In this document: one piece after another, positions 37,009 through 48,163 of the stretch
How positions within the stretch are numbered: position 1 is the first letter of the stretch
Layout: each line of letters starts with the position of its first letter
Assembly: GCF_004959935.1 (NCBI RefSeq)
Contig: NZ_SMYN01000009.1
Location: 62,001 to 126,000 of the forward strand
Source: Falsirhodobacter xinxiangensis
GTDB lineage: Bacteria; Pseudomonadota; Alphaproteobacteria; Rhodobacterales; Rhodobacteraceae
Length of the DNA: 64,000 nt
Direction of reading: 5' to 3'
The notes under the pieces: model-generated
What the model was told of the DNA's origin: nothing
Databases searched by the model: none
What the model saw: the letters and a program-made list of their open reading frames with translations, nothing else
Position numbers and translations under genes: made by a program

Positions 37009-38424
37009 ATGACCAAATTCACAGATCTCGCGCTGGACCCCCGCGTGCTGAAAGCCGTGCAGGAAGCCGGATACGAGACCCCTACCCCCATTCAGGCACA
37101 GGCCATCCCGCATGCGCTGGAAGGCAAGGACGTGCTGGGCATCGCCCAGACCGGCACCGGCAAGACCGCCAGCTTCACGCTGCCGATGATCACCCTGCTG
37201 GGCAAGGGCCGCGCCCGCGCGCGGATGCCGCGTTCGCTGGTGCTGGCGCCCACGCGCGAACTGGCCGCGCAGGTGGCCGAAAACTTCGATATCTATGCCA
37301 AGCACACCAAGCTGACCAAGGCGCTGCTGATCGGCGGCGTGTCCTTCGGTGAACAGGACAAGCTGATCGACCGCGGCGTGGACGTGCTGATCGCGACGCC
37401 GGGCCGTCTGCTGGACCATTTCGAACGCGGCAAGCTGCTGCTGACCGGCGTGCAGATCATGGTCGTGGACGAGGCCGACCGGATGCTGGACATGGGCTTC
37501 ATCCCCGACATCGAACGCATCTTCAGCCTGACGCCCTTCACGCGCCAGACCTTCTTCTATTCCGCCACCATGGCGCCCGAGATCGAACGCATCACCAACA
37601 CCTTCCTGCAAGCCGCGGTGAAGATCGAGGTGGCGCGCCAGAACTCCACGTCTTCAACCATCGAACAGGCGCTGATTCAGGTGACCCCGTCCCGCAAGGA
37701 TCGCAGCTTCGCCGACAAGCGGCAGGTGCTGCGCGCGCTGGTCCGCGCCGAAGGTGAAAGCTGCACCAATGCGATCATCTTCTGCAACCGCAAGATGGAT
37801 GTGGACGTCGTCGCGAAATCGCTGAAACAGCACGGGTTCAATGCCGGTGCGATCCACGGCGATCTGGAACAACGCCAGCGCATGGCGACGCTGGACGATT
37901 TCCGCGAAGGCCGCCTGCAACTGCTGGTCGCGTCCGACGTTGCCGCACGGGGCCTCGACATCCCGACCGTCAGCCATGTCTTCAACTTCGACGTGCCGAC
38001 CCACCCCGAGGATTACGTCCACCGCATCGGCCGCACGGGCCGCGCCGGGCGCAAGGGCAAGGCCTTCACCATCGCGACGCCCTATGACGAGAAATACGTG
38101 ACCGCGATCGAAAACCTCGTGAAGCAGCCCATCCCGCGCGGCGACCTGCCGGAAGGAGTGACCATGGCCGAGCCTACCGCAGCCGCCCCCGAGGGCGAGA
38201 GCGAGCGTCGCCCGCGCAGCCGTTCGCGCAGCCGGGGCCGCAACTCCGAAAGCGCGCCCGCAGTGGAAGCGCCGCGCGTCGAAGTTCAGGCGGAACCGCA
38301 ACGCGTCGAAACGCCTCGGGCCGACCGGCGCGGCGATGACCGCGTCGTGGGTCTGGGCGATCACGTCCCCGACTTCCTGCTTCGCAGCTTTGCCATAGTG
38401 CCAGCGCCGGAAACCGAAGAATAA
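37009..38424 (+). CDS. DEAD-box ATP-dependent RNA helicase (RhlE-like)
   Basis: A 471-aa helicase. It has the Q-motif region (PTPIQAQAIP), Walker A AQTGTGKTAS, DEAD in VVDEADRMLDMGF, SAT in FYSATMAP and motif VI HRIGRTGRAGRKG. After about residue 385 comes a tail with Arg/Ser-rich repeats (SERRPRSRSRSRGRNSES), which may bind RNA. It has AGGA 5 bases before the ATG. The gene lies convergent to the RNase J gene, with a shared terminator at 38430-38457. Confidence 0.95.
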   Translation: MTKFTDLALDPRVLKAVQEAGYETPTPIQAQAIPHALEGKDVLGIAQTGTGKTASFTLPMITLLGKGRARARMPRSLVLAPTRELAAQVAENFDIYAKHTKLTKALLIGGVSFGEQDKLIDRGVDVLIATPGRLLDHFERGKLLLTGVQIMVVDEADRMLDMGFIPDIERIFSLTPFTRQTFFYSATMAPEIERITNTFLQAAVKIEVARQNSTSSTIEQALIQVTPSRKDRSFADKRQVLRALVRAEGESCTNAIIFCNRKMDVDVVAKSLKQHGFNAGAIHGDLEQRQRMATLDDFREGRLQLLVASDVAARGLDIPTVSHVFNFDVPTHPEDYVHRIGRTGRAGRKGKAFTIATPYDEKYVTAIENLVKQPIPRGDLPEGVTMAEPTAAAPEGESERRPRSRSRSRGRNSESAPAVEAPRVEVQAEPQRVETPRADRRGDDRVVGLGDHVPDFLLRSFAIVPAPETEE

Positions 38425-38429
38425 AAGAA

Positions 38430-38457
38430 AGCCCCGGATGATCCGGGGCTTTTTTCA
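38430..38457. terminator. Strong bidirectional terminator between helicase and rnj
   Basis: A 10-bp stem (38430-38439 with 38441-38450, centred on G38440) is followed by T6 to T7 on the plus strand and by A-rich sequence on the left, giving a U-tract on the minus strand. It ends the helicase gene and the long nuo-birA-coaX-rnj block. Confidence 0.88.
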
Positions 38458-40131
38458 TTCGTCCTGCAGGCGGGATATGACGACGGTGACTTCGGGCTTC
38501 TTCCCGATCTCCTCCACCGCGACCTGTCGGACGGCGCGGCGCAGCCCTTCCTCCAGCTTGTCGTCGTCGCGCATGATCTTGGCACCCGACCGGTCCAGAA
38601 AGTCCGCAAGCTCGGCTTCCAGCTGTTCGGCCAATTCCGCCCCGCTGCGCCCGCGTTTCGGCAGGCCCATCACCTCGACCCAGGCGTCGCCCAGCGGCTC
38701 GTCGGCTTCGTCCATCAGCAGCGTGACCATGACATGGCCGTTCAGCGCCATGCGGATACGGTCGCGCACGACCCCGTCATAGGCCCCGATCAGAACCGAA
38801 CCGTCCAGATAGGTGCGCCCCGCCTCGATATGCTCGGCCAGCTTGATCGCGTCGCCGGTCAGGTCCACCATCGTGCCGTTGGTCACGATGCCGCTGACGA
38901 TGCCGGACGCCGCGCCGATTTCGGCATGTTCGCGCAGATGGCGATGCTCGCCATGCATCGGGATCAGAATCTTCGGCTTCAGCGTCGTATGCACCGTCAC
39001 CAGATCGGGCCGGTTGGCGTGGCCCGAGACGTGGTAAAGCCCGCCCGCATCATCCTGCAACCGCACACCCTTTTCCGACAGCGCGTTCATGATCTTGCCG
39101 ACTTCGCGCTCGTTCCCCGGAATGGTTTTGGACGAGAAAAGGAACAGATCCCCCTCCTTCACTTCCATTCCCAGATACTTGCCGCGCGATAGCTGCGCCG
39201 CCGCCGCGCGCCGTTCGCCCTGCGATCCGGTGACCAGCAGCATCAGGTTCCCGCGCGGGATTTCCTGCGCCTGTTCGGGGCTGATCGTCGGGGGGAAATC
39301 GGTCAGAACTCCGGATTCCAGCGCCGCCGACACCATGCGCCGCATCGCGCGGCCCAGAAGGCAGATGGAACGGTCCGACGCCCGCGCCGCTTCGGCCAGC
39401 GTTTTCAGACGTGCCACGTTGGATGCAAAGGTCGTCGCCACCACCATGCCGCGCGCATTGCCGATCAGCTCGCGCAGCGGCCCGCCGAGGGTGCTTTCGG
39501 AACGCCCCGGATGCAGGCTGAACACATTGGTGGAATCGCACATCAGCGCCTTGACCGGACGTTCCGCAGCGATGGCGGCGAAGGCATCCGGGTCCCAAGG
39601 CTCGCCCACGATCGGGGCCGGGTCCAGCTTGAAGTCGCCCGAGTGGACGATCCGCCCCGCCGGCGTGTCGATCACCAGCGCCGAGCTTTCGGGAACCGAA
39701 TGGCTGACGGGCACGAACTGCACGCGGAAGGGCCCCGCCTCGACCGTTTCGGGACGCGCGCCCACCGTCTTGATCGCGTCGCGCGGGTGGCCGTGTTCCT
39801 CGAATTTCAGCCGCCCGATGGTCGCCGTGAAACGGCGGGCATAGACCGGGGCGCGCAGCTTCGGCCACAGGTGGCCCAGCGCGCCGATGTGATCCTCGTG
39901 CGCGTGGGTGATGAAAATCGCCTCGATCCGGTCGACCCGCGCTTCAAGCCACGCGATGTCCGCCATGATCAGATCGACGCCCGGCGTCGTGTCCATGTCG
40001 GGAAAGGTCACGCCCAGATCCACGACGATCAGCCGCTCGCGATCCGCGGGGCCATAGCCGTAGACATAGCAGTTCATGCCGATCTCGCCCGCGCCGCCAA
40101 GGGGTAGATAGATCAGCCGTTCGGTTTTCAT
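38455..40131 (-). CDS. rnj: Ribonuclease J
   Basis: A 558-aa metallo-beta-lactamase-type RNase with 5'-exonuclease and endonuclease activity. The metal motif HAHEDHIGAL, the beta-CASP region (LMCDSTNVF; GNLMLLVTGSQGE) and HVSGHANRPD, with PMHGEHRHLREH, are present. Its start overlaps the coaX stop (ATGA at 40128-40131). It is the last gene of the nuo-linked minus-strand block. Confidence 0.96.
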   Translation of the reverse strand: MKTERLIYLPLGGAGEIGMNCYVYGYGPADRERLIVVDLGVTFPDMDTTPGVDLIMADIAWLEARVDRIEAIFITHAHEDHIGALGHLWPKLRAPVYARRFTATIGRLKFEEHGHPRDAIKTVGARPETVEAGPFRVQFVPVSHSVPESSALVIDTPAGRIVHSGDFKLDPAPIVGEPWDPDAFAAIAAERPVKALMCDSTNVFSLHPGRSESTLGGPLRELIGNARGMVVATTFASNVARLKTLAEAARASDRSICLLGRAMRRMVSAALESGVLTDFPPTISPEQAQEIPRGNLMLLVTGSQGERRAAAAQLSRGKYLGMEVKEGDLFLFSSKTIPGNEREVGKIMNALSEKGVRLQDDAGGLYHVSGHANRPDLVTVHTTLKPKILIPMHGEHRHLREHAEIGAASGIVSGIVTNGTMVDLTGDAIKLAEHIEAGRTYLDGSVLIGAYDGVVRDRIRMALNGHVMVTLLMDEADEPLGDAWVEVMGLPKRGRSGAELAEQLEAELADFLDRSGAKIMRDDDKLEEGLRRAVRQVAVEEIGKKPEVTVVISRLQDE

Positions 40132-40907
40132 GCCCTGTCCAGTTCCATGTTGTAGTCGTGGATGAGGACCAGACCGTGCATGGTCAGATCGTCCTCCACC
40201 TTGTCAAAGAGGTCGAACCCCTGATCGAAAAGCGCGGCAAGGCCGCCCGTGGCGATGACCTTCATGGGGCGGTCGCGTTCCAGCCTGATCTGGCGCACGA
40301 TACCTTCCACAAGGCCTATATAGCCCCAATACACGCCGGACTGCATGCAGGCCACCGTATTCGTGCCGATGGCGGATTGTGGCCGGGTCACATCCACATG
40401 CGGCAGCGCGGCGGCAGCCATGTGCAGTGCCTCAAGGCTGAGGTTGACGCCCGGAGAGATGACCCCGCCGATATAGGCGCCGTCGCTGTCCACCACGTCG
40501 AAAGTGGTCGCGGTGCCGAAATCGACCACGATCAGATCGCCGCCGTGACGCGCGAACCCCGCCACCGTGTTCACAAGCCGATCCGGCCCCACGGTCGTTC
40601 CCTGATCCACACGCGGCGCGACCGGAAGGCGGCACTCGGGCTTGCCGACCACCAGCGGGCGGCAGTTGAAGTATCGGTTGCACAGGACGCGCAGATTGAA
40701 CACCACGCGCGGCACGGTCGAGGAGATGATCGCATCCGTGACCTCGGCCGTCACACCGGTCAGGCGCATCAGCCCCGTCAGCCAGACGTAATATTCGTCC
40801 GCCGTGCGCGCATGATCGGTCGAGATCCGCCATGTCGCGGCAAAGCCCGTGCCGTCCCAGATCGAAAAGACCGTGTTGGTGTTTCCGCAGTCGATGGCCA
40901 GCAGCAT
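40128..40907 (-). CDS. coaX: Type III pantothenate kinase
   Basis: A 259-aa kinase for the first step of CoA synthesis. Motifs are the N-terminal LLAIDCGNTNTVFSIWDG phosphate-binding loop and DFGTATTFDVVDSDG. Start 40907 was chosen because GGAGG precedes it; the frame stays open upstream. It is one base downstream of birA and overlaps rnj. Confidence 0.97.
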   Translation of the reverse strand: MLLAIDCGNTNTVFSIWDGTGFAATWRISTDHARTADEYYVWLTGLMRLTGVTAEVTDAIISSTVPRVVFNLRVLCNRYFNCRPLVVGKPECRLPVAPRVDQGTTVGPDRLVNTVAGFARHGGDLIVVDFGTATTFDVVDSDGAYIGGVISPGVNLSLEALHMAAAALPHVDVTRPQSAIGTNTVACMQSGVYWGYIGLVEGIVRQIRLERDRPMKVIATGGLAALFDQGFDLFDKVEDDLTMHGLVLIHDYNMELDRA

Positions 40908-40908
40908 C

Positions 40909-41670
40909 CTATCCTCCGTGGAAGAAGACATCGGCGGCGGGGATCGCAACCCGCCCCTCGGCGCAGTCGAGGACGAGGGCGCCGCTGTCGTCGATGGTGC
41001 GATAGACGCCCCGACGCTCGATCTGCCCGGTGCGGGCGATGATCGTCTCGCCCAGCCGAGCCGCAACGCTCAGGAAGTCCTCTCGGATGGACGCGAAGCC
41101 GCTCTGGAATTGCGCCTCGCGCGCGGCATAGGCCGGAGCGAGCCGGTCGAGGAACGCTTCCGGGCTGACCCGCACGCCCGTTTCGGCCAAGAGGCTGACC
41201 GGAGGAACGGCGCCGGCTTCCACCTCGGCGGGCGGCGGGGCCGAGATCAGGTTGATCCCTATTCCGATGGCAAGCCTGCCACCCGGCTGCGCTTCCAGCA
41301 GGATGCCCGACAGCTTGCCGCCGTTCAGAAGCACGTCGTTCGGCCATTTCAGCCGGAATGCCTCGGGCAGATCCGTCAGCGCGATACAAGCGTCGCGCAG
41401 CGCCAGCGCGGCGACGAAGGACCGCAGCGCCACCTGCTCCGGCGGCTCGTTCAGCGCGAGGATCAGACTGCCATAGAAATTGCCGCGGGGGCTGGCCCAA
41501 GCCCGCCCCCTGCGTCCACGTCCCGCCGTCTGCTCGCCCGCGACCACCCATGCGGGCAGCGCGTCAAGCCGAAGGCCGTATGCGTTCGTGCTGTCCACCG
41601 TCTCCAGCAGGTGACGGCGTACGCCCTTGGGCCAATCAGCGGACAAGCGTTTCCGCCGCCAAAGCCGCAA
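40909..41670 (-). CDS. birA: Biotin-[acetyl-CoA carboxylase] ligase
   Basis: A 253-aa ligase without the DNA-binding domain. Motifs: [13 protein letters not shown], biotin loop [19 protein letters not shown] and [19 protein letters not shown]. It attaches biotin to carboxylases. The start is a TTG at 41670 with GAGGG upstream, overlapping nuoN by 35 bases; a second TTG at 41646 would also give a normal N-terminus ([11 protein letters not shown]). Confidence 0.92.
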   Translation of the reverse strand: MRLWRRKRLSADWPKGVRRHLLETVDSTNAYGLRLDALPAWVVAGEQTAGRGRRGRAWASPRGNFYGSLILALNEPPEQVALRSFVAALALRDACIALTDLPEAFRLKWPNDVLLNGGKLSGILLEAQPGGRLAIGIGINLISAPPPAEVEAGAVPPVSLLAETGVRVSPEAFLDRLAPAYAAREAQFQSGFASIREDFLSVAARLGETIIARTGQIERRGVYRTIDDSGALVLDCAEGRVAIPAADVFFHGG

Positions 41671-43072
41671 CGCCCTCGATGCCGAACAGATTGATGATGC
41701 CCAGCGCCACCAGCGCCGCCGACCCCATCAGCATGACCCATTGCACCGGAGCCATTCCGCGATCCAGACCCTCGGTCTCCTTGCCGAAATACATGAAGAA
41801 CACGACGCGAAGATAGTAGAACGCCCCGATGACCGAGCCGATGACACCCAGAACCGCCAGCCAGACCAGCCCGGCATCGACAGCCGCGCGCAGCACATAG
41901 AACTTTCCGAAGAAGCCGATAAACGGGGGAACCCCGGCGAGGCTGAAGAACAGCACCAGCAGCGCCAGCGCCTTCAGCGGTTCGCGCCGCGAATACATGT
42001 TCAGCGAATCGATGCTGGTGACGGGCCTGCCGTCCTTCTGCATCGACAGGATGAAGGCGAAGGTGCCGACGTTCATCGTGACATAGATCGCGACATAGAT
42101 CAGCATCGCCTGCACGCCCGCAGCCGTCCCCGAGGCCAGCCCCATCAGCGCAAAGCCCATATGCGCGATCGACGAATAGGCCATCAGACGCTTGATGTCC
42201 TTTTGCCCGATGGCGGCGATAGAGCCGACGAAGATCGACAGGACCGCCAGCACCGCCACGACCTGCCCCCAATCGCCGGGGATCGAGCCGAAGGCGTCGT
42301 GCATCAGCCGCGCCAGAAGGCCCAGCGCCGCAACCTTGGGCGCCGTCGCGAAGAACGCGGTAACCGGCGTCGGCGAGCCTTCATAAACGTCCGGCGTCCA
42401 CATGTGGAACGGCGCAGCAGACACCTTGAATGCCAGCCCCGACAGCATGAAGACCAGACCGAACAGCAGACCGATCGGAGCCTCGCCGCCCAGCGTGGAC
42501 AGGATGCCCGCGAATTGGGTCGTGCCGGCATAGCCATAGGTCAGCGACGCACCGTAAAGCAGCAGGCCGGACGACAGGGCGCCAAGGACGAAATACTTCA
42601 TCCCCGCTTCCGACGACTTCGCCGAATCCCGCCGCATGGACGCCACGACGTAAAGCGACAGCGATTGCAGCTCCAGCCCCATATAGAGCGTGACCAGATC
42701 GCCAGCCGAAACCATGACCATCATGCCGATCACGGCAAGGGTGATCAGGATCGGATATTCAAAGCGCAGCAGGTTGCGCCGCGCCATGTAATCCTGGCTC
42801 ATCGCCAGAACCGCGGCGGCGGACAGCAGGATCGTCACCTTGGCGAAGCGCGAGAAGGGATCGTCGTTGAACATCCCGTGGAAGCCCGTGCGCGCACCCT
42901 CGCCCGACAGGCCGATCCACAGCGCAAGCGCCACGAACAGCCCGGCGGTCGCCCAGACGATCAGCCCCGCGATCCGGTCCTTGCCGGCCGAGACCCCGAA
43001 CAGCAGCGCCGCCATCGCATAGAAGGCCAGAAGGCATTCCGGCAGGATGGTGGAAAAATCGGCTTGCGTCAT
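41636..43072 (-). CDS. nuoN: NADH-quinone oxidoreductase subunit N
   Basis: A 478-aa antiporter-like membrane subunit of complex I with about 14 helices, containing the [18 protein letters not shown] loop that is conserved in NuoL/M/N proteins, and [20 protein letters not shown]. Start 43072 was chosen over an earlier in-frame codon because GGGACGAGAG precedes it. Ten bases lie between nuoM and nuoN. Confidence 0.97.
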   Translation of the reverse strand: MTQADFSTILPECLLAFYAMAALLFGVSAGKDRIAGLIVWATAGLFVALALWIGLSGEGARTGFHGMFNDDPFSRFAKVTILLSAAAVLAMSQDYMARRNLLRFEYPILITLAVIGMMVMVSAGDLVTLYMGLELQSLSLYVVASMRRDSAKSSEAGMKYFVLGALSSGLLLYGASLTYGYAGTTQFAGILSTLGGEAPIGLLFGLVFMLSGLAFKVSAAPFHMWTPDVYEGSPTPVTAFFATAPKVAALGLLARLMHDAFGSIPGDWGQVVAVLAVLSIFVGSIAAIGQKDIKRLMAYSSIAHMGFALMGLASGTAAGVQAMLIYVAIYVTMNVGTFAFILSMQKDGRPVTSIDSLNMYSRREPLKALALLVLFFSLAGVPPFIGFFGKFYVLRAAVDAGLVWLAVLGVIGSVIGAFYYLRVVFFMYFGKETEGLDRGMAPVQWVMLMGSAALVALGIINLFGIEGVAALAAETLVR

Positions 43073-43082
43073 CTCTCGTCCC

Positions 43083-44624
43083 TCAATGGAGCGCGGCCTG
43101 CCCCGTCGCGGCAACAGCCGGAAGGGAGGCATGGTAGTTCTGGGTCAACTGCGCGACGGACGGCCCGATGATGTCGGTGACGAGGCTGGGATAGATGCCC
43201 AGTAGCAGCGTCATGAACACCAGCGGCGCAAAGATCGCCCGTTCGCGTCCGGTCATGTCGGAGATCGACTTCAGCGCCTCCTTGATCAGGTCGCCGAAGA
43301 CCACGCGGCGATAGAGCCACAGCCCGTAAGCCGCCGAGAAGATCACCCCCGAGGTCGCGACGACCGCCACCCAGGTGTTCACCTGGAAGATGCCCATGAG
43401 CGTCAGGAATTCGCCGATGAAGCCCGAAGTGCCCGGCAGGCCGACGTTCGCCATGGTAAAGAACATGAAGATCAGCGCATAGGCGGGCATGCGGATCACC
43501 AGACCGCCATAGGCGTCGATGTCGCGCGTGTGCATACGGTCATAGATCACGCCGACACACAGGAACAGAGCCCCCGAGATGAACCCGTGCGAGATCATCT
43601 GGAAGATCGCGCCGTCGATCCCCTGTTGGTTGGCGGCAAAGATCCCCATCGTGACATAGCCCATGTGGGCGACCGACGAATAGGCGATCAGCTTCTTCAT
43701 ATCCGACTGCGCCAACGCCACGACCGAAGTGTAGACGATGGCGATGGCCGACATCCACAGCACCAGCGTGGACAGCTGATCCGCCCCGACCGGAAACATC
43801 GGCAGGCTGAACCGCAGGAAGCCGTAGCCGCCCATTTTCAGCAGGATCGCGGCCAGGATGACCGAGCCCGCCGTCGGTGCCTGAACGTGTGCGTCGGGCA
43901 GCCATGTGTGAACCGGCCACATCGGCATCTTCACCGCGAAGCTGGCGAAGAAGGCGAGGAACAGCAGCGTCTGCATCCCGCCCACGATCGTCATCCCGCC
44001 AAGCGCGATGGTCGAGGAGGAGAAGTCGTGTTGCAGCAGTTGCACGATATCGGTGGTGCCCGCATCGTAATACATCGCAACCATCGCCACCAGCATCAGC
44101 ACGGAGCCAAGGAAGGTGTAGAGGAAGAACTTGAACGAGGCGTAGATGCGGTCCTTGCCGCCCCAGATGCCGATGATCAGGAACATCGGGATCAGCGACG
44201 CCTCGAAGAAGACGTAGAACAGCACCAGATCCAGCGCGCAGAACACGCCGATCATGAACGTCTCCAGCACGAGGAAGGCGATCATGTATTCCTTGACGCG
44301 ATGCTCGACGCTCCAGCACGAAGCGATGGTCAGCGGCATCAGCGCGGTCGTCAGCATGACGAACAGGACCGAGATCCCGTCGATGCCCAGCTTGTAGCGC
44401 ATCCCGCCGATCCAGGCGTAGTCCTCGACGAACTGGAAGCCGGTATCGGACGGATCGAACCCCGCGATCAGGAAGATCGAGATCAGGAAGGTCATCGTGG
44501 TGGCCAGCAGCGCCAGCCATTTGGCGTTGCGCTGGGCCGCCGGATCATCTCCGCGCAGGAACAGCGCAAGGATCAGCGCCGCAACCGCCGGGATGAAGAT
44601 GATGATGGAAAGGAGGTTTTCCAT
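43083..44624 (-). CDS. nuoM: NADH-quinone oxidoreductase subunit M
   Basis: A 513-aa antiporter-like subunit of complex I. Motifs include [38 protein letters not shown] and [17 protein letters not shown]. The last two mark the proton-channel Lys and His positions. It overlaps the nuoL stop by TAATG. Confidence 0.97.
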   Translation of the reverse strand: MENLLSIIIFIPAVAALILALFLRGDDPAAQRNAKWLALLATTMTFLISIFLIAGFDPSDTGFQFVEDYAWIGGMRYKLGIDGISVLFVMLTTALMPLTIASCWSVEHRVKEYMIAFLVLETFMIGVFCALDLVLFYVFFEASLIPMFLIIGIWGGKDRIYASFKFFLYTFLGSVLMLVAMVAMYYDAGTTDIVQLLQHDFSSSTIALGGMTIVGGMQTLLFLAFFASFAVKMPMWPVHTWLPDAHVQAPTAGSVILAAILLKMGGYGFLRFSLPMFPVGADQLSTLVLWMSAIAIVYTSVVALAQSDMKKLIAYSSVAHMGYVTMGIFAANQQGIDGAIFQMISHGFISGALFLCVGVIYDRMHTRDIDAYGGLVIRMPAYALIFMFFTMANVGLPGTSGFIGEFLTLMGIFQVNTWVAVVATSGVIFSAAYGLWLYRRVVFGDLIKEALKSISDMTGRERAIFAPLVFMTLLLGIYPSLVTDIIGPSVAQLTQNYHASLPAVAATGQAALH

Positions 44625-46723
44625 TAGTTCGAGCCCCCAGAGAACGTCATCCAGGTGATGAGGGCCGCAATCCCCAGAACCATGGCAAAGGCATAGTGGA
44701 ACAGATACCCGGACTGCGCCCGGACGGCGAGGCGCGTCAGCGCCGGGATGATGCCCATGGCGATCCCGTTGATGGACCCGTCGATGACATTGCCGTCACC
44801 GCGTTTCCACAGGAACCCGCCCAGCCATTTCGTCGGACGGACGAAGATGAAGTCGTAAAGCTGGTCGAAATACCACTTGTTCAGCAGGAAGTCGTAAAGC
44901 GGCTTCTGCGTGGCAGCCAGCTTGCCCGGCAGGTCGGGGCGGCGGATATACATCTGGAAGGCCAGTGCCAGACCAAGGATCATCGCGATGAAGGGCGAAA
45001 CCTTGACCCAGGCCGGAACGTAATGCGCATCGTGCATGACGTGGTTTTCCGGGTGGATATAGAGCGCGCCCTGCGGAGCCGGCATATGTGCGCCAACCTC
45101 GGCCGCAGCGTGATCTTCCGCCGGAGCTTCATGCGCCGGGGCCGGCTCGCCTGCAACTTCGGCAGGTGCATGTTCGTCGGTGGCGCTGACGTGATGCGCA
45201 GCCTCCATCCCGAACCATGCCCGCATCTCGTCTTCCTCGCCGAAGAAGACGTTATACCACAGCATCCCCGAGAAGACCGCGCCCAGAGCCAGAACGCCCA
45301 GCGGGATCAGCATGATCTTCGGGCTTTCATGCGCGTGGTCATGCGTATGATGATCGCCCCGCGGCTTGCCGTAGAAGGTCAGGAACATCAGACGCCACGA
45401 ATAGAACGAGGTCATGAAAGCCGCGATCACGAGCATCCAGAAGGCGTATTGCGACCCGACATAGGCGCTCTCGATGACGGCGTCCTTGGACAGGAAGCCC
45501 GCGAAGCCGATATGGGTCAGCGGAATGCCAACGCCGGTGATGGCCAGCGTGCCGATCATCATTGCCCAGAAGGTCACGGGGATTTTCTTCCGCAGACCGC
45601 CATAGTTCCGCATGTCCTGCTCGTGGTGCATCGCATGGATGACGGAGCCCGCGCCAAGGAACAGCATTGCCTTGAAGAAGGCATGGGTCAGCAGGTGGAA
45701 CATCGCGACCGAGTAAACCCCCGTCCCCGCCGCCACGAACATGTAGCCAAGCTGCGAACAGGTCGAATAGGCAATCACGCGCTTGATGTCGTTCTGCACG
45801 AGGCCCACGGTCGCGGCGAAGAAAGCCGTCGTCGCGCCAAGCACCACGATCAGCGTCTTTGCGTCCGGCGCGAATTCATAGATCGGCGACATGCGGCAAA
45901 CGAGGAACACACCTGCCGTAACCATGGTCGCCGCGTGGATCAGCGCGGACACCGGGGTCGGACCTTCCATCGCGTCCGGCAGCCAGGTGTGCAGGCCAAG
46001 CTGTGCCGATTTGCCCATCGCACCGATGAACAGCAGCACGCCGATCAGGTTGGCCGCATTCCACTCGGTCCACAGGAAGCTCAGCTGCGTCTGCGCCAGA
46101 TCGGGGCCAGCCGCGAACAGGTCGTCGAAGCGCACCGAGTCAGTCAGGAAGAACAGCGCGAAGATGCCCAGCGCGAAGCCGAAGTCGCCGACGCGGTTCA
46201 CAATGAACGCCTTCATCGCCGCGGCATTGGCGGACGGTTTGCGATAGTAGAAGCCGATCAGAAGATAGGAGGCGACCCCCACCCCTTCCCAGCCGAAGAA
46301 CATCTGCACGAGGTTGTCCGCCGTCACCAGCGTCAGCATCGCGAAGGTGAAGAAGGAGAGGTAGGCTAAGAAGCGCGCCTTGTAATGCTCGTGATGGCCC
46401 CAGTTGTCGTCATGGGCCATGTAGCCGAAGCTGTAGAGGTGGACGAGCGCCGAGACCGAGTTCACCACGATCAGCATGATCGCCGTCAGACGGTCCAGAC
46501 GGATCGCCCATTCGGTCGACAGGCTGCCGCTTTCGATCCAGCGCAGCAGAACGATCTGTTGCGTCTGCCCGTCGAAGGTCAGGAACACGATCCAGGACAG
46601 GAACGCCGCAAGGAACACCAGCGCGGTCGCCACGATCTGGGCAGGCTTCTCGCCGATGAACCGCCAGCCGAAGCCGCAGATCAGCGCGCCGACCAGCGGC
46701 GCCAAAAGGATGATCGTCGCCAT
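44624..46723 (-). CDS. nuoL: NADH-quinone oxidoreductase subunit L
   Basis: A 699-aa membrane subunit of complex I with the lateral helix and proton path motifs ([56 protein letters not shown]). Between about residues 443 and 570 it holds a His-rich insertion: [13 protein letters not shown], followed by an Ala/Pro/Glu/His-rich stretch around [18 protein letters not shown]. This makes it longer than the E. coli protein (about 613 aa). Confidence 0.97.
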   Translation of the reverse strand: MATIILLAPLVGALICGFGWRFIGEKPAQIVATALVFLAAFLSWIVFLTFDGQTQQIVLLRWIESGSLSTEWAIRLDRLTAIMLIVVNSVSALVHLYSFGYMAHDDNWGHHEHYKARFLAYLSFFTFAMLTLVTADNLVQMFFGWEGVGVASYLLIGFYYRKPSANAAAMKAFIVNRVGDFGFALGIFALFFLTDSVRFDDLFAAGPDLAQTQLSFLWTEWNAANLIGVLLFIGAMGKSAQLGLHTWLPDAMEGPTPVSALIHAATMVTAGVFLVCRMSPIYEFAPDAKTLIVVLGATTAFFAATVGLVQNDIKRVIAYSTCSQLGYMFVAAGTGVYSVAMFHLLTHAFFKAMLFLGAGSVIHAMHHEQDMRNYGGLRKKIPVTFWAMMIGTLAITGVGIPLTHIGFAGFLSKDAVIESAYVGSQYAFWMLVIAAFMTSFYSWRLMFLTFYGKPRGDHHTHDHAHESPKIMLIPLGVLALGAVFSGMLWYNVFFGEEDEMRAWFGMEAAHHVSATDEHAPAEVAGEPAPAHEAPAEDHAAAEVGAHMPAPQGALYIHPENHVMHDAHYVPAWVKVSPFIAMILGLALAFQMYIRRPDLPGKLAATQKPLYDFLLNKWYFDQLYDFIFVRPTKWLGGFLWKRGDGNVIDGSINGIAMGIIPALTRLAVRAQSGYLFHYAFAMVLGIAALITWMTFSGGSN

Positions 46724-46727
46724 CGGC

Positions 46728-47033
46728 TCAGCCCTTCATCACGTTGACGTCTTCGACGTCGATGGAACCCTTGTTGCGGAAGAAGGTGACCAGGATCGCA
46801 AGCCCGATCGCCGCCTCGGCCGCCGCCACCGTCAGGACCAGCATCGTGAAGATCTGCCCCGTCAGGTCGCCCAAGTAGCTGGAGAAGGCGACGAAGTTGA
46901 TGTTCACCGCCAGCAGCATCAGCTCGATCGACATCAGGATGACGATCACGTTCTTCCGGTTCAGGAAGATGCCGAAGATGCCGACGACGAAAAGCGCCGC
47001 CGCCACCGTAAGGTAATGTTCCAGTCCCACCAT
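46728..47033 (-). CDS. nuoK: NADH-quinone oxidoreductase subunit K
   Basis: A 101-aa subunit with three helices and the conserved Glu residues in [14 protein letters not shown] and [12 protein letters not shown]. Start 47033 is preceded by GGAGG. It lies 28 bases after a 26-codon ORF and 4 bases before nuoL. Confidence 0.97.
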   Translation of the reverse strand: MVGLEHYLTVAAALFVVGIFGIFLNRKNVIVILMSIELMLLAVNINFVAFSSYLGDLTGQIFTMLVLTVAAAEAAIGLAILVTFFRNKGSIDVEDVNVMKG

Positions 47034-47061
47034 TGTCGTCCCTCCGGGCGCGCGTGCGGCC

Positions 47062-47142
47062 CTATTTCCTTTTCTTCCCGAGCAGGAGCGGCAGCGGGAT
47101 CGCGCAGGCAAAGGCCACGGCGATCCAGCTTGCCAGATCCAT
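47062..47142 (-). CDS. 26-residue single-helix ORF between nuoJ and nuoK
   Basis: Starts [20 protein letters not shown] and ends with a basic tail (GKKRK). ATG at 47142 overlaps the nuoJ stop (TGATG). One hydrophobic helix followed by positive charges suggests a membrane micro-protein with its C-terminus in the cytoplasm. Extra small ORFs (URFs) are known in the Paracoccus complex I cluster, but I cannot match this one to a named family. Confidence 0.55.
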   Translation of the reverse strand: MDLASWIAVAFACAIPLPLLLGKKRK

Positions 47143-47756
47143 CAGAGGCCCTGCCCCGGCTTCACGTCTTTCATTTCCATCGTCTTGGCCGGATCGCGCC
47201 ACATCTGGTGCAGCACGTTCTGGCGCTTCACATCCGTCCGGTGGCGCAGCGTCAGCACGATCGCCCCGATCATCGCGACCAGCAGCACCAGACCCGACAG
47301 CTGGAAGACCAGCAGGTAACGGTCATACATCAACAGGCCCAGCGCGCGCGTGTTGTCGATCTGCGCCATGTCCGGCGTCACCGACTGGCGCAGCCCCATC
47401 GCCCCTTCGGCCTGAACCCAAGCGCCAAGACCCAGCGACAGCTGCATCAGCAGGATCACCCCGACCAACAGGCCCAGCGGCATGTATTTCGCCATCTCGC
47501 CCTTCAATTCGGCAAAGTCGATGTCCAGCATCATGACGACGAAAAGGAACAGAACCGCGACGGCGCCGACATAGACGATGATCAGCAGCATCGCGACGAA
47601 TTCCGCCCCCAGAAGGACGAACAGCCCGGCCGAGGAAAGAAAGGCCAGGATCAGCCACAGCACCGAATGGACAGGGTTGCGCGACATCGTCACCAGCACA
47701 CCCGCCACCACGGTCACGATCGCAAAGGCATAGAATGCCAGATCAGCGACGGTCAT
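47142..47756 (-). CDS. nuoJ: NADH-quinone oxidoreductase subunit J
   Basis: A 204-aa membrane subunit with five helices and the pi-bulge helix region [21 protein letters not shown]. It starts at 47756, overlapping the CMD-family gene stop by ATGA. Confidence 0.97.
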   Translation of the reverse strand: MTVADLAFYAFAIVTVVAGVLVTMSRNPVHSVLWLILAFLSSAGLFVLLGAEFVAMLLIIVYVGAVAVLFLFVVMMLDIDFAELKGEMAKYMPLGLLVGVILLMQLSLGLGAWVQAEGAMGLRQSVTPDMAQIDNTRALGLLMYDRYLLVFQLSGLVLLVAMIGAIVLTLRHRTDVKRQNVLHQMWRDPAKTMEMKDVKPGQGL

Positions 47757-48163
47757 TCGCTTTTCTCCTCGGTTTCGCTGAAGACCTTCTGGGCGATTTC
47801 CAGGGCCTTCTGCATGGCGGGAAGCCCGCCGAACATGCTCATCTGGTAGATCACCTCGGCGATCTCCTTCTTCTTTGCGCCCGCCTCAAGCGCGTGGCGG
47901 ATCGTCAGCCGCATCTGCGGCTCCGCCTGCGCACCCAGAACGGTCAGCGCCGCAACGGTGACCAGAAGCCGCGTCTTGGCATCCAGTCCGTCGCGGTTGA
48001 ACGTCTTGCCGAACCACATCTCCATCATGTCCTTGGACATGGTGGGAAACAGGGTGTCGAAGCCCTTCACCTGGAAATTCTCCAACGCAGGGTTGAACGC
48101 GCGGGCCATCTCGTGGCCCTGCTCGATCATCGCCTTGAACATCCGGGTGAGGTCATCGCTCAT
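47753..48163 (-). CDS. Carboxymuconolactone decarboxylase-family protein within the nuo operon
   Basis: A 136-aa helical protein of the CMD/AhpD superfamily ([40 protein letters not shown]). The AhpD Cys-x-x-Cys is missing, so a peroxidase role is not supported. It overlaps nuoI and nuoJ by 4 bases each and must be translated with them. It may be one of the URFs known in Paracoccus-type clusters, and a role in complex I assembly is a guess. Confidence 0.9.
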   Translation of the reverse strand: MSDDLTRMFKAMIEQGHEMARAFNPALENFQVKGFDTLFPTMSKDMMEMWFGKTFNRDGLDAKTRLLVTVAALTVLGAQAEPQMRLTIRHALEAGAKKKEIAEVIYQMSMFGGLPAMQKALEIAQKVFSETEEKSE

